In this document: one piece after another, positions 26,038 to 34,941 of the stretch
Layout: every line of letters starts with the position of its first letter
How positions within the stretch are numbered: the stretch's first letter is position 1
From: Flavobacterium sp. SUN046
GTDB lineage: Bacteria > Bacteroidota > Bacteroidia > Flavobacteriales > Flavobacteriaceae
Length of the DNA: 64,000 bases
Direction of reading: 5' to 3'
NCBI RefSeq assembly: GCF_028867965.1
Contig: NZ_JAPQNT010000005.1
Location: 124,001-188,000 of the forward strand
The notes under the pieces: model-generated
The model's database searches: none
Told to the model about the DNA's origin: nothing
The model's input: only the letters and a program-made list of their open reading frames with translations
Made by a program: the position numbers and the translations under genes

Positions 26038-26490
26038 ATGAAAGCAGTAATCCAAAGAGTTTCACAAGCATCAGTAACAATTGATAACAAAATAGTTGCT
26101 GAAATTAATTCTGGATTATTAGTTTTAATAGGAATAGAAGAAGCCGATAATCAAGAAGATATAATTTGGCTAACATCTAAAATAGCCAATCTCAGAATTT
26201 TTGCCGACGAAAATGACGTCATGAATCTTTCGGTGAAAGATATTGACGGTGATATAATTGTAGTTTCTCAATTTACACTTCACGCAGCAACCAAAAAAGG
26301 CAATCGTCCAAGTTATATAAAAGCTGCAAAACCCGAAATTGCAATTCCTTTGTATGAAAAATTTATCAATGAGTTGGAAAGTGCTATTGGCAAAAAAGTT
26401 CAGACTGGACAATTCGGAGCCGACATGAAAGTCTTACTAGTTAATAACGGGCCAGTTACCCTAATTATTGACACAAAAAATAAAGAATAA
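26038..26490 (+). CDS. dtd: D-aminoacyl-tRNA deacylase
   Basis: This 150-residue protein is a full-length DTD, which removes D-amino acids (and Gly from tRNA-Ala) from mischarged tRNA. The N-terminal MKAVIQRVSQASV, the SQFT motif (77-80) and the NGPVT motif with the cross-subunit Gly-Pro (137-141) are all present. It follows rsgA by 62 bases that are occupied by a dispersed repeat. Confidence 0.97.
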   Translation: MKAVIQRVSQASVTIDNKIVAEINSGLLVLIGIEEADNQEDIIWLTSKIANLRIFADENDVMNLSVKDIDGDIIVVSQFTLHAATKKGNRPSYIKAAKPEIAIPLYEKFINELESAIGKKVQTGQFGADMKVLLVNNGPVTLIIDTKNKE

Positions 26491-26540
26491 ATAATAATTT
26501 TAATAAAAAAAAACTTATTTTTGATGAAACATTCAAAGCC

Positions 26541-28451
26541 ATGAGAAAAAAATTATTAGTAGTAGGTATATTATTTTTGCTCTTTTCAACTTCTGTAACT
26601 GCACAAAATCTTGAATATTCAAGTATTCTAATTCCTGATAATTTAAAAGAAAACGCCAATAGCATTGTTAGATTGCAGTCTATCGATATCGCTATTTTAT
26701 CTCAAAATGCAATTGAAATTAAAACTAAAAAAGTAATTACGGTTTTAAATTCTAAAGGATTAAGCAATGTTGATGCTAAAGAATATTATAGTAAATCTGA
26801 AAAAATAACATCAATTCAAGCCATTATTTACAATGCATTTGGTCGTGAAATTAAGAAAATCAAGAAAAGTGATTTTAAAGATCAAAGTATTGCTGATGGA
26901 TTTTCAATTTTAACTGACGGAAGAATTTTATTTTTAGATTACACTCCAACAGATTACCCATTTACAGTTGTTTTTGAAAGCGAAACTAAAAGCTCAAACA
27001 CAGCTTTTATTCCAAGTTGGGTGCCAATTGACGATTATTTTGAGAGCGTTCAAAAGTCGGAAATCAACATCCATTTTCCATCTGATTTAGGATTTAAATA
27101 TAAAGAAATAAATTTTGAAGGAAGAAACATAAAGAAAAAAGAGCAACCCAATTTGATAACATTTACCGCTGAAGATATAGCGGCCGAAAAACCTGAGGAT
27201 TATTCTCCATCATCAAGTAAGATTTTGCCTTTAGTTAAATTTGGCTTAGAAAAATTTTATTTAGAAGGTGTTGAAGGAAATGCTAAAACATGGGAAGAAT
27301 ATGGTAAATGGACCTATGCCAATTTATTATCTGATACCGAAGAACTTTCAGATGAAACTAAAACGAAAATAAATTCATTAGTTGGATCTGAAACTGACCC
27401 TTTAAAAAAAGCTAAAATAATATACAAATATGTTCAAGATAAAACAAGATATGTAAGCATTCAATTGGGTATTGGCGGTTGGAAACCAATGTTAGCAAAA
27501 GATGTTGATCGATTGGGTTATGGCGATTGTAAAGCTTTAACTAATTATACTCGCGTTTTACTAAAAACAGTAGGAGTTGAATCGTACTATACCGAAATTT
27601 ACGGCGATAGGAGCAAAAAAGATTTTGAAACTGATTTTGTTTCTACGCAAGGAAACCATGTTATTTTGGCGCTTCCAAATGACAACAAAATGATTTTTCT
27701 AGAATGCACAAGTCAATCAACACCTTTTGGATACCAAGGCACTTTTACAGATGATAGATTTGCGCTATTAATAAAACCTGACAAAGGTGAAATAATAAAA
27801 ACCAATCAATACATTGAAAAAATTAGTTCACAAATCTCCAAAGGAAATTATACTATTGATCAAGACGGCAATCTTTCAGGCAATGTTATTATAAAATCTA
27901 AAGGAATTCAGTATTCAAATAAATACAAGCTAGAAACTGAATCAAAAGAAAAAATCGATGAATATTATAAAGATTATTTTTCATGGGTTAATAATTTGAA
28001 ATTTGAAAAAATTAAATTCAATAACGATAAAGAGAATGTCGAGTTTACAGAAGATTTAAAATTAAATGCATCCAATTATGGAAATCTCAACGGCGCAACA
28101 ATGATGCTTCCGATAAATGTTTTCGATCAAAATTCTAACGTGCCGCAACGTTACCGAAGTCGAAAAAATCCGATTGAAATTTCAAGAGGATTCTATGACG
28201 AAGATGAAATTGAAGTTAACCTGCCGCAAGGATATACTTTAGATGCAAAACCAGATAACATAGAAATTAAAGAGAAATTTGGAACTTACAAAATTGAACT
28301 TACAATATTGAATCCTAATAAAATCCTATACAAACGCTCATTAATCATAAACCAGGGTATTTATGATAAGTCAGAATATGAAAATTATAGAAAATTTAGA
28401 GAACAAATTGCGAAAGCTGATAATTCAAAAATAGTTTTAACCAAAAAATAA
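26541..28451 (+). CDS. DUF3857 / transglutaminase-like secreted protein with intact Cys and His
   Basis: This 636-residue protein has a signal peptide (to about residue 22, SVTAQ), an N-terminal DUF3857 beta domain (about 45-220), a transglutaminase-like core (about 280-400) and a C-terminal beta domain. In the core, Cys330 in GYGDCKAL and His373 in GNHVILA are the expected nucleophile and base; the third position, normally Asp, reads Glu in LECTS. DUF3857 proteins are common outer-surface or periplasmic proteins in Bacteroidota, with no settled function. It is first of four tandem relatives. A -7-like TATTTTTG (26516-26523) precedes the ATG without a -33 partner. Confidence 0.85.
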   Translation: MRKKLLVVGILFLLFSTSVTAQNLEYSSILIPDNLKENANSIVRLQSIDIAILSQNAIEIKTKKVITVLNSKGLSNVDAKEYYSKSEKITSIQAIIYNAFGREIKKIKKSDFKDQSIADGFSILTDGRILFLDYTPTDYPFTVVFESETKSSNTAFIPSWVPIDDYFESVQKSEINIHFPSDLGFKYKEINFEGRNIKKKEQPNLITFTAEDIAAEKPEDYSPSSSKILPLVKFGLEKFYLEGVEGNAKTWEEYGKWTYANLLSDTEELSDETKTKINSLVGSETDPLKKAKIIYKYVQDKTRYVSIQLGIGGWKPMLAKDVDRLGYGDCKALTNYTRVLLKTVGVESYYTEIYGDRSKKDFETDFVSTQGNHVILALPNDNKMIFLECTSQSTPFGYQGTFTDDRFALLIKPDKGEIIKTNQYIEKISSQISKGNYTIDQDGNLSGNVIIKSKGIQYSNKYKLETESKEKIDEYYKDYFSWVNNLKFEKIKFNNDKENVEFTEDLKLNASNYGNLNGATMMLPINVFDQNSNVPQRYRSRKNPIEISRGFYDEDEIEVNLPQGYTLDAKPDNIEIKEKFGTYKIELTILNPNKILYKRSLIINQGIYDKSEYENYRKFREQIAKADNSKIVLTKK

Positions 28452-28456
28452 ATGCC

Positions 28457-30466
28457 ATGAAAAAAATCTTTTTTATTGTACTTTTCCTTTTAATCGGAAA
28501 CTTCAAAAATTATGCTCAAAAGCACGAACTAGGAAACGTCACAATTGATGAACTTAAGGAACAAGTATTCCCAAAAGATTCCGCTGCTGTTGCCGCAATA
28601 TTATTTGAAAAAGGAAAAACTTATTTTGAATTCAAGCAAGATGTTGGTTTTTCATTGATTACCGAAGTTGAAGTTAAAATTAAAGTATATAAAAAAGAAG
28701 GATATGATTGGGCTAACAAAGAAGTTTCTGTTTATGTTGGTGGAAATTCGAATGAAGTCGTAGATTTTTCTAAAGCAATAACGTACAACCTTGTAAATAA
28801 TCAAATTGAAAAAACAAAACTTAAAAGCGACGGAGAATTTTTTGAAAAAGTAAATAAATTTTGGTCTAAAAGAAAAATTACGTTACCAAATGTTAAAGAA
28901 GGTTCAATTGTTGAATATAAATATACAATTAGATCGCCTTATATATCTACTTTTCCCGATTGGACATTCCAAAATACAATTCCAGTAAATTATTCAGAAT
29001 ACACTACAGATATTCCAGAATATTATTTTTATAACGTTTACAGAAAAGGAGTTTTAGTACCAATTGAAATTAAAGATAAATTACAAAAAACTATGCGATT
29101 TGATGAGAGAAATGCACCCAAAGGCAAAGTTGGCGGTTATACTCATGACATTGACTTGGTAAATTACACAGATTCAAGAACTACATACAAATTAGAAAAT
29201 ATTCCTGCAATGAAAGAAGAATCATTTGTAAATAATATTGATAATTATAGAACAAGTGTACAGCATGAATTATCTGGAAAACAAATGCCACAAGCAGTTT
29301 TTGAGTCTTTTTCAACCACTTGGGAAGACGTTGCAAAGAAGATTTATGAAAACGAAAATTTTGGTAATCAATTAAATAAAAATAATTACTATGAATCTGA
29401 TGTTAAAACTTTGCTTCAAGGATTAACAACTACAGAAGAAAAAATAAATACTATTTTTAAATTTGTACAATCTAAAATGACTTGGAATAAATTTTTTAGT
29501 TACACGTGTGATGTTGGCGTTAAAAAAGCTTATGATGATAAAGTTGGAAATGTTGCTGAAATTAATTTAATGTTAGTATCAATGTTGCGCTTTGCAAATC
29601 TTGAAGCAAATCCTGTTTTGGTAAGTACTCGAGCTAACGGAATATCACTTTATCCAAGTAGAACAGCCTTTAATAGCGTAATTGCATCAGTATTAGATAA
29701 CGGAAATTTAATTTTGATGGATGCAACTAGTAAATATTCATTACCAGGAATTTTACCAACTCGTGATTTAAACTGGCTGGGCAGAATGATTAAAAATGAT
29801 GGTGTTTCTGAAATGGTCGAGCTAATGCCAAAAACCTCTTCAATGGATGTCGTTAATGCATTAGTTGCAATAGATAATTCTGGTATTCTTACAGGAAAAG
29901 TTAGAGAACAACATTTAGATTACAATGCTTTACGATTTAGAGAGAACAATTCGGGTCTTGCTAAAGATGTAATTATTGAAAAAATGGAAAAAGCAGAAAA
30001 AGGATTAGAAGTTAGTGATTATGAGCTTTCAGGAATCACTAACTTAGATGAATCGTTGGTAGAAAAATATACCATAAAAAATGAAAATATAGCCGAAATA
30101 ATAGGCGATAAAATGTATTTTGCACCAATGCTTTACTTTGCAGATTCTGAAAATCCGTTTAAACAAGATACACGTGAATATCCTATAGATTTTTCTTTTC
30201 CGTTCAAAAACAAATATATGTTTAACATCACTATTCCAGATGGTTATCAAGTTGAAACACTTCCTAAACCAATTTCTATAGCAATGGATAACAAATATGG
30301 AAGTTTTAATTACGCTATAACCAATACCAATTCACAAATTCAATTATCTGTAAATTTAGATGTTGCAACTTCAATAATACCTGCCGAAGATTATTTTACT
30401 TTAAAAGAATTTTTTAAAGTAGTTATTGAAAAAGAAAACGAAAAAATAGTTTTGAAGAAAAAATAA
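28457..30466 (+). CDS. DUF3857 / transglutaminase-like protein, catalytic residues replaced
   Basis: This 669-residue protein starts 5 bases after the previous gene. It has a signal peptide (to about residue 21, NYAQ), a DUF3857 N-terminal half and a transglutaminase-like core. By alignment to the first copy, GDCK becomes GNVA, so the nucleophile position is Val366, and the His position is Ser407 (FNSVIASV). Asp is kept in LMDAT. It is probably not a peptidase or transglutaminase. It shares HELGNVTIDELKEQVFPKDSAAVAAILF at the N-terminus with the next two proteins, so these three are closer paralogues to each other than to the first. Confidence 0.82.
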   Translation: MKKIFFIVLFLLIGNFKNYAQKHELGNVTIDELKEQVFPKDSAAVAAILFEKGKTYFEFKQDVGFSLITEVEVKIKVYKKEGYDWANKEVSVYVGGNSNEVVDFSKAITYNLVNNQIEKTKLKSDGEFFEKVNKFWSKRKITLPNVKEGSIVEYKYTIRSPYISTFPDWTFQNTIPVNYSEYTTDIPEYYFYNVYRKGVLVPIEIKDKLQKTMRFDERNAPKGKVGGYTHDIDLVNYTDSRTTYKLENIPAMKEESFVNNIDNYRTSVQHELSGKQMPQAVFESFSTTWEDVAKKIYENENFGNQLNKNNYYESDVKTLLQGLTTTEEKINTIFKFVQSKMTWNKFFSYTCDVGVKKAYDDKVGNVAEINLMLVSMLRFANLEANPVLVSTRANGISLYPSRTAFNSVIASVLDNGNLILMDATSKYSLPGILPTRDLNWLGRMIKNDGVSEMVELMPKTSSMDVVNALVAIDNSGILTGKVREQHLDYNALRFRENNSGLAKDVIIEKMEKAEKGLEVSDYELSGITNLDESLVEKYTIKNENIAEIIGDKMYFAPMLYFADSENPFKQDTREYPIDFSFPFKNKYMFNITIPDGYQVETLPKPISIAMDNKYGSFNYAITNTNSQIQLSVNLDVATSIIPAEDYFTLKEFFKVVIEKENEKIVLKKK

Positions 30467-30468
30467 TT

Positions 30469-32454
30469 ATGAATATAATAAAAATAGTTTTAGTCACTTT
30501 CTTACTTTTTGCGATTCCTGTTTTTGGCCAAAATTTTGAGTTAGAAAAAGTAACCAAATCAGAATTAGAAGAGAAAGTACATCCAAGAGATTCATCTGCT
30601 GTGGCAGCCATCTTGTTTAAAAAGGCAAAAACTAAATTCAATTATTCAGACAAAAATGGCTTTTCACTTGAAACTGAATTTACAATTAAAATTAAGGTAT
30701 ACAAAAAAGAAGGTTTAGATTGGGCAAATTATGAAATACCGTATTATGTTGGATTTAAAAATCTTAAAAATGAAGAAGTAAACGTTTTAAAAGCCTATAC
30801 ATATAACCTCGAAAATGGTAAAATTGTAAAGCAAAAAGTTTCAAGTGAAAGTAAATTTAAAGAGCGAATAAATGAATTTTGGGAAACTAAAACAGTAACA
30901 TTTCCAAATGTAAAAGTTGGATCAATTATAGAATTAAAATACAATTTAAAATCAGAAAACTTATCTGAATTACCTAGTTTTCAATTTCAATATAAAATTC
31001 CTGTTGACTATGCCCAATACATGACAGAAGTTCCTGGATTTTATTTATACAAAGCCATAAAAATTGGATTTATTGATGTTGCATTAAATGATAAAATTGA
31101 AAATGCTTCAAGAGAATATGAAGACGAATATCATCATACAAATTATTTAACTTATCAACAAATAAAAACAATTTATGAAGCAGCAGATGTTCCAGCATTA
31201 ATTGAAGAAGATTATGTTAATAATATTAGCAATTATTATGGAAAAATTGAACTCGAACTTCAAACTATTCAATATCCAAATGTACCAGTGAAGCAAATTG
31301 CTACAACATGGGAAAGCGTTGCAAAATCAATATATGAAGAAACAGATTTTGGTGGAGAATTAAATAAAACGAATTATTTTTTAAATGATTTAAAACATTT
31401 AATTGAAAAGATTGATGCAAAAGAAGAGCGACTAAAAGCAATTTATGAATATGTAAAAAGTAAAATGAGTTGGAACGGCAAATATGGCTATTACACTAAA
31501 AAAGGAGTTGAAACTGCATACAATGAAGCAACCGGAAATGTAGCCGAAATAAACCTCATGCTTACAGCAATGCTTAAAATGGGCGGTTTAGATGCAAATC
31601 CTGTTTTGATAAGTACTCGAGATAACGGCGTTGCACTTTTTCCGAATCGGTCTAAATTTAATTATGTCATTTCTTCGGTTATGCTAGATGGAAAACAATA
31701 TCTTTTAGATGCAACCAACAAGAACTGCACCATTAATAACTTGGCATTAAGAGATTTAAACACTGTTGGTCGATTGATAAATAAAGATGGTTCTTCTTTA
31801 GAAATTAATTTGATGCCCAATTACAATTCATTGTACAGCAATAACATAATAGCAGAAATAAGTAAAGACGGAGAAGTATCTGGTCAAGTAAGAGAACAAT
31901 ATTTAGACTATGAAGCGCTTCAATTTAGAGATAAATATACTGGAATGGCAAAAGAAAGTTATTTAGAAAAACGAGAAAAACTTTATCCTGGACTCGAAAT
32001 AGAAAATTATGAACTTAAAAATGACAAACAAGTTTATGAACCAATAATTGAAAACTATACCTTTAAAAATAAAAACACAGTTGAAATTATTGGCGATAAA
32101 ATGTTCTTTTCGCCAATGTTGCATTTTGCAAAAAATCAAAATCCATTCAAACAAGAGAACAGACAATATCCGGTTAATTTTTCTTACCCATCTAAGGATA
32201 AATATTCAATAATTATTACAATTCCCGAAGGATATAAAATTGAAAGTTTGCCAAAAGCAGTCTCATTATCGATTGAAAATAAAGAAGCAACCTTTAACTT
32301 TGTAGTTTCAAGTACAGAAAATAAAATTACAATTTCGTTAAATTTTGAAACCAATACATCTGTAATTCCAGCTGAACATTATAATGCCTTGAAGCAATTC
32401 TATAAAGTAATGATCGAAAAACAAACTGAAAAAATAGTTTTAAAAAAAATATAA
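30469..32454 (+). CDS. DUF3857 / transglutaminase-like protein, catalytic residues replaced
   Basis: This 661-residue paralogue starts 2 bases after the previous stop. It has a signal peptide (to about residue 20, PVFGQ), then LEKVTKSELEEKVHPRDSSAVAAILF. In the transglutaminase-like core the nucleophile position is Val358 (GNVAEINLML) and the His position is Tyr399 (FNYVISSV), while Asp is kept in LLDAT. The C-terminus ends EKIVLKKI, almost the same as in the neighbours. Expression is expected to be coupled to its neighbours. Confidence 0.82.
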   Translation: MNIIKIVLVTFLLFAIPVFGQNFELEKVTKSELEEKVHPRDSSAVAAILFKKAKTKFNYSDKNGFSLETEFTIKIKVYKKEGLDWANYEIPYYVGFKNLKNEEVNVLKAYTYNLENGKIVKQKVSSESKFKERINEFWETKTVTFPNVKVGSIIELKYNLKSENLSELPSFQFQYKIPVDYAQYMTEVPGFYLYKAIKIGFIDVALNDKIENASREYEDEYHHTNYLTYQQIKTIYEAADVPALIEEDYVNNISNYYGKIELELQTIQYPNVPVKQIATTWESVAKSIYEETDFGGELNKTNYFLNDLKHLIEKIDAKEERLKAIYEYVKSKMSWNGKYGYYTKKGVETAYNEATGNVAEINLMLTAMLKMGGLDANPVLISTRDNGVALFPNRSKFNYVISSVMLDGKQYLLDATNKNCTINNLALRDLNTVGRLINKDGSSLEINLMPNYNSLYSNNIIAEISKDGEVSGQVREQYLDYEALQFRDKYTGMAKESYLEKREKLYPGLEIENYELKNDKQVYEPIIENYTFKNKNTVEIIGDKMFFSPMLHFAKNQNPFKQENRQYPVNFSYPSKDKYSIIITIPEGYKIESLPKAVSLSIENKEATFNFVVSSTENKITISLNFETNTSVIPAEHYNALKQFYKVMIEKQTEKIVLKKI

Positions 32455-32455
32455 A

Positions 32456-34492
32456 ATGATAAAATATTACAACTACACCAAAACCACTTTTGCAATTATT
32501 TTTTTTAGTCTACTTTTCAATAATAATTATGCTCAAGTACATGAATTTGGAAAAGTAACAATCGATGAATTAAAACAAAAATTTAATAAAAACGATACAT
32601 CGGCTGTCGCAGCGATACTTTTTAAAAAAGGTGATATTAATTATGTATACAATGATAATGATGGGTTTACAATGATAACTGTTGTAAAAACTAAAATTAA
32701 AATATACAAAAAAGAAGGTTATGACTATGCTAATGAAATAGTTGAATATTACATTGGTGGTACTAGTAAAGAGTCCGTCACCTTTGATGAAGCAATAACT
32801 TATAATTTGGTAAATGAAAAAATTGAAAAAACTAAAGCTAAGAAAGAAAGCGAGTTTGATGAAAATATTAACAAATACTGGAATAAAAAGAAACTTGTAA
32901 TGCCTAATGTAAAAGTAGGTTCAATAATAGAGTTTCAATATACTATAAGATCCAAAAGATTTCAAGAATTACGAGATTGGTATTTTCAATATCAAATACC
33001 AGTTGAATATTCAGAATTTACTACAGTTATTCCTGAATTTTATGTCTATAATTCTAATCAAAAAGGATTTTTATTTCCTAGAGTAACAACTGAAAAGAAA
33101 AGAAAAAGAGTACATCTATCAACCATGCTAAGAGAGAATGGCCACGGTATGGCAGAAGGTCAAAAAAGCACTTATTTAGAAGACGATTTCGAATATGATG
33201 AAATAAAAACAAACTATATTTCTGAAAATCTTTCAGCTATGAAAGACGAAGCCTATGTAAATAACATTAACAATTACATGTCTTGCGTTTCAAACGAATT
33301 AAATTATATTGCCTATCCAAATAAGCCATTAAAAACTTTTACTACTGATTGGAAAGCGGTAACAAAAACAATATATGATGAGGGTGATTTTAGTTTAGAA
33401 TTAGACAAAACAGGTTATTTCGACAAAGATATAGATAATGTTATTTCAGGATTGAATACATCAGACGAAAAAATAAGTGTAATTTTTAATTTTTTAAAAT
33501 CTAAATTAAGTTGGAACAAAAGTTACGGTTTATTTTGCAATTCAGGAGTACGAAAAGCATACTTGGATAAAGTAGGTAATGTGGCAGAAATCAATTTAAT
33601 TTTAACTTCAATGCTGAGATATGCTGGACTTAAAGCGAACCCAGTTTTAGTATCGACTAGATCTAACGGAATTGCATTTTTCCCTTCAATTACAGCTTTC
33701 AACTATGTTATCTGTGCTATAGAATTACCCGAAGGTATTATTTTACTTGATGCCACAGATAATTTTTCAATTCCTAATATACTTCCAACAAGAGTTTTAA
33801 ATTGGAAAGGACGAATGATTAGAAATGATGGAACATCCGAAGAAGTAGACCTTATGCCAAAACAAATCTCAAACGAAGTAACAAATATTGGTTATACATT
33901 AAATCTAGATGGTACAATCGTTGGGAAATTAAAAAAACAATATTTCGATTATCTTGCTTGGAATTTTAGAGATAAAAACAATTATAATAAAGAAGAAAGC
34001 TATCTTGAACAATTAGAAACTTCCCAAAATATCATTATAAACGAGTATACAAGAGAGAATAGCCAAAACTTAGGAAAACCTATAATAGAATCCTATTCGT
34101 TTTCTGATAAAAAAAGTTGTGAAATAGTAGCAAATAAACTTTATTTTTCGCCATTATTGTTTCTTGCATCTACTGAAAATCCATTTAAACAAGAATCTAG
34201 AGAATTTCCAATAGATTTTAGCTTTCCTATCTCGAAAAGATTTAACGTTCTAATTGATGTTCCAGAAGGATATATAGTTGAATCAATTCCTACTCAAGCT
34301 AATATAAATATTATTGAAAACATTGGGAATTTTAAATATTTAGTTGCCAATACTGGTAATAAAATTCAAGTATCAGCAACTTTTAGCATAAATCAAGCAA
34401 TTGTACCAGCAGATTATTACGAAATTTTAAAGTCTTTTTTTAAACAAGTAATCGAAAAACAAACTGAAAAAATAGTTTTAAAAAAAATATAA
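32456..34492 (+). CDS. DUF3857 / transglutaminase-like protein, catalytic residues replaced
   Basis: This 678-residue paralogue starts one base after the previous stop. A signal peptide (to about residue 27, NNYAQ) precedes VHEFGKVTIDELKQKFNKNDTSAVAAILF. The nucleophile position is Val376 (GNVAEINLIL) and the His position is Tyr417 (FNYVICAI); Asp is kept in LLDAT. It is followed after one base by a MazG-like gene, so this run from 26541 to 34820 reads as a single operon. Confidence 0.82.
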   Translation: MIKYYNYTKTTFAIIFFSLLFNNNYAQVHEFGKVTIDELKQKFNKNDTSAVAAILFKKGDINYVYNDNDGFTMITVVKTKIKIYKKEGYDYANEIVEYYIGGTSKESVTFDEAITYNLVNEKIEKTKAKKESEFDENINKYWNKKKLVMPNVKVGSIIEFQYTIRSKRFQELRDWYFQYQIPVEYSEFTTVIPEFYVYNSNQKGFLFPRVTTEKKRKRVHLSTMLRENGHGMAEGQKSTYLEDDFEYDEIKTNYISENLSAMKDEAYVNNINNYMSCVSNELNYIAYPNKPLKTFTTDWKAVTKTIYDEGDFSLELDKTGYFDKDIDNVISGLNTSDEKISVIFNFLKSKLSWNKSYGLFCNSGVRKAYLDKVGNVAEINLILTSMLRYAGLKANPVLVSTRSNGIAFFPSITAFNYVICAIELPEGIILLDATDNFSIPNILPTRVLNWKGRMIRNDGTSEEVDLMPKQISNEVTNIGYTLNLDGTIVGKLKKQYFDYLAWNFRDKNNYNKEESYLEQLETSQNIIINEYTRENSQNLGKPIIESYSFSDKKSCEIVANKLYFSPLLFLASTENPFKQESREFPIDFSFPISKRFNVLIDVPEGYIVESIPTQANINIIENIGNFKYLVANTGNKIQVSATFSINQAIVPADYYEILKSFFKQVIEKQTEKIVLKKI

Positions 34493-34493
34493 A

Positions 34494-34820
34494 ATGAACC
34501 TAAAAAATTCTCAACTAGAAGTAGACAATTGGATAAAAAACCACGGAGTTCGCTACTTCAACGAATTAACCAATATGGCACAACTTACCGAAGAAGTTGG
34601 TGAAGTTGCACGAATTATAGCACGCCGATACGGAGAACAATCCGAAAAAGAATCTGATAAAAATAAAGATTTAGGTGAAGAACTAGCCGATGTAGTTTTC
34701 GTAGTTTTATGTCTTGCTAATCAAACTGGAATCGACTTACAAGCTGCTTTCGACAAAAAACTTGATTTAAAAACAAATCGCGACCACGACCGCCATCAAA
34801 ATAACGATAAATTAAAGTAA
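34494..34820 (+). CDS. MazG-like nucleotide pyrophosphohydrolase
   Basis: This 108-residue all-alpha protein carries the metal-binding Glu/Asp clusters of the MazG/dUTPase-like superfamily: EEVGEVARI (about residues 30-38) and EELADVVFVVLC (about 63-74). Such small homodimeric enzymes hydrolyse (d)NTPs to NMP and pyrophosphate; the preferred nucleotide cannot be told. It starts one base after the last DUF3857 gene and precedes aroA by 121 bases. Confidence 0.9.
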   Translation: MNLKNSQLEVDNWIKNHGVRYFNELTNMAQLTEEVGEVARIIARRYGEQSEKESDKNKDLGEELADVVFVVLCLANQTGIDLQAAFDKKLDLKTNRDHDRHQNNDKLK

Positions 34821-34828
34821 ATTTTCAG

Positions 34829-34932
34829 TTATGTCATTTTGATCTTTTGGGAGAAACATGCATTAGCGAACTTGCAAAGCAAATTACATAACTTTATTTA
34901 CTAAATGAGATTTCTCTTTCGTCGAAATGACA
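34829..34932. repeat. Small inverted-repeat element between the MazG-like gene and aroA
   Basis: The ends TATGTCATTTTGATC (34838) and GTCGAAATGACA (34921-34932) are inverted relative to each other and enclose a region containing AGAAATCTCATTT on the minus strand. The segment GTCATTTCGACGAAAGAGAAATCTC resembles a widely dispersed Bacteroidota extragenic element. No open frame is present. Confidence 0.55.
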
Positions 34933-34941
34933 AAATAAAAA

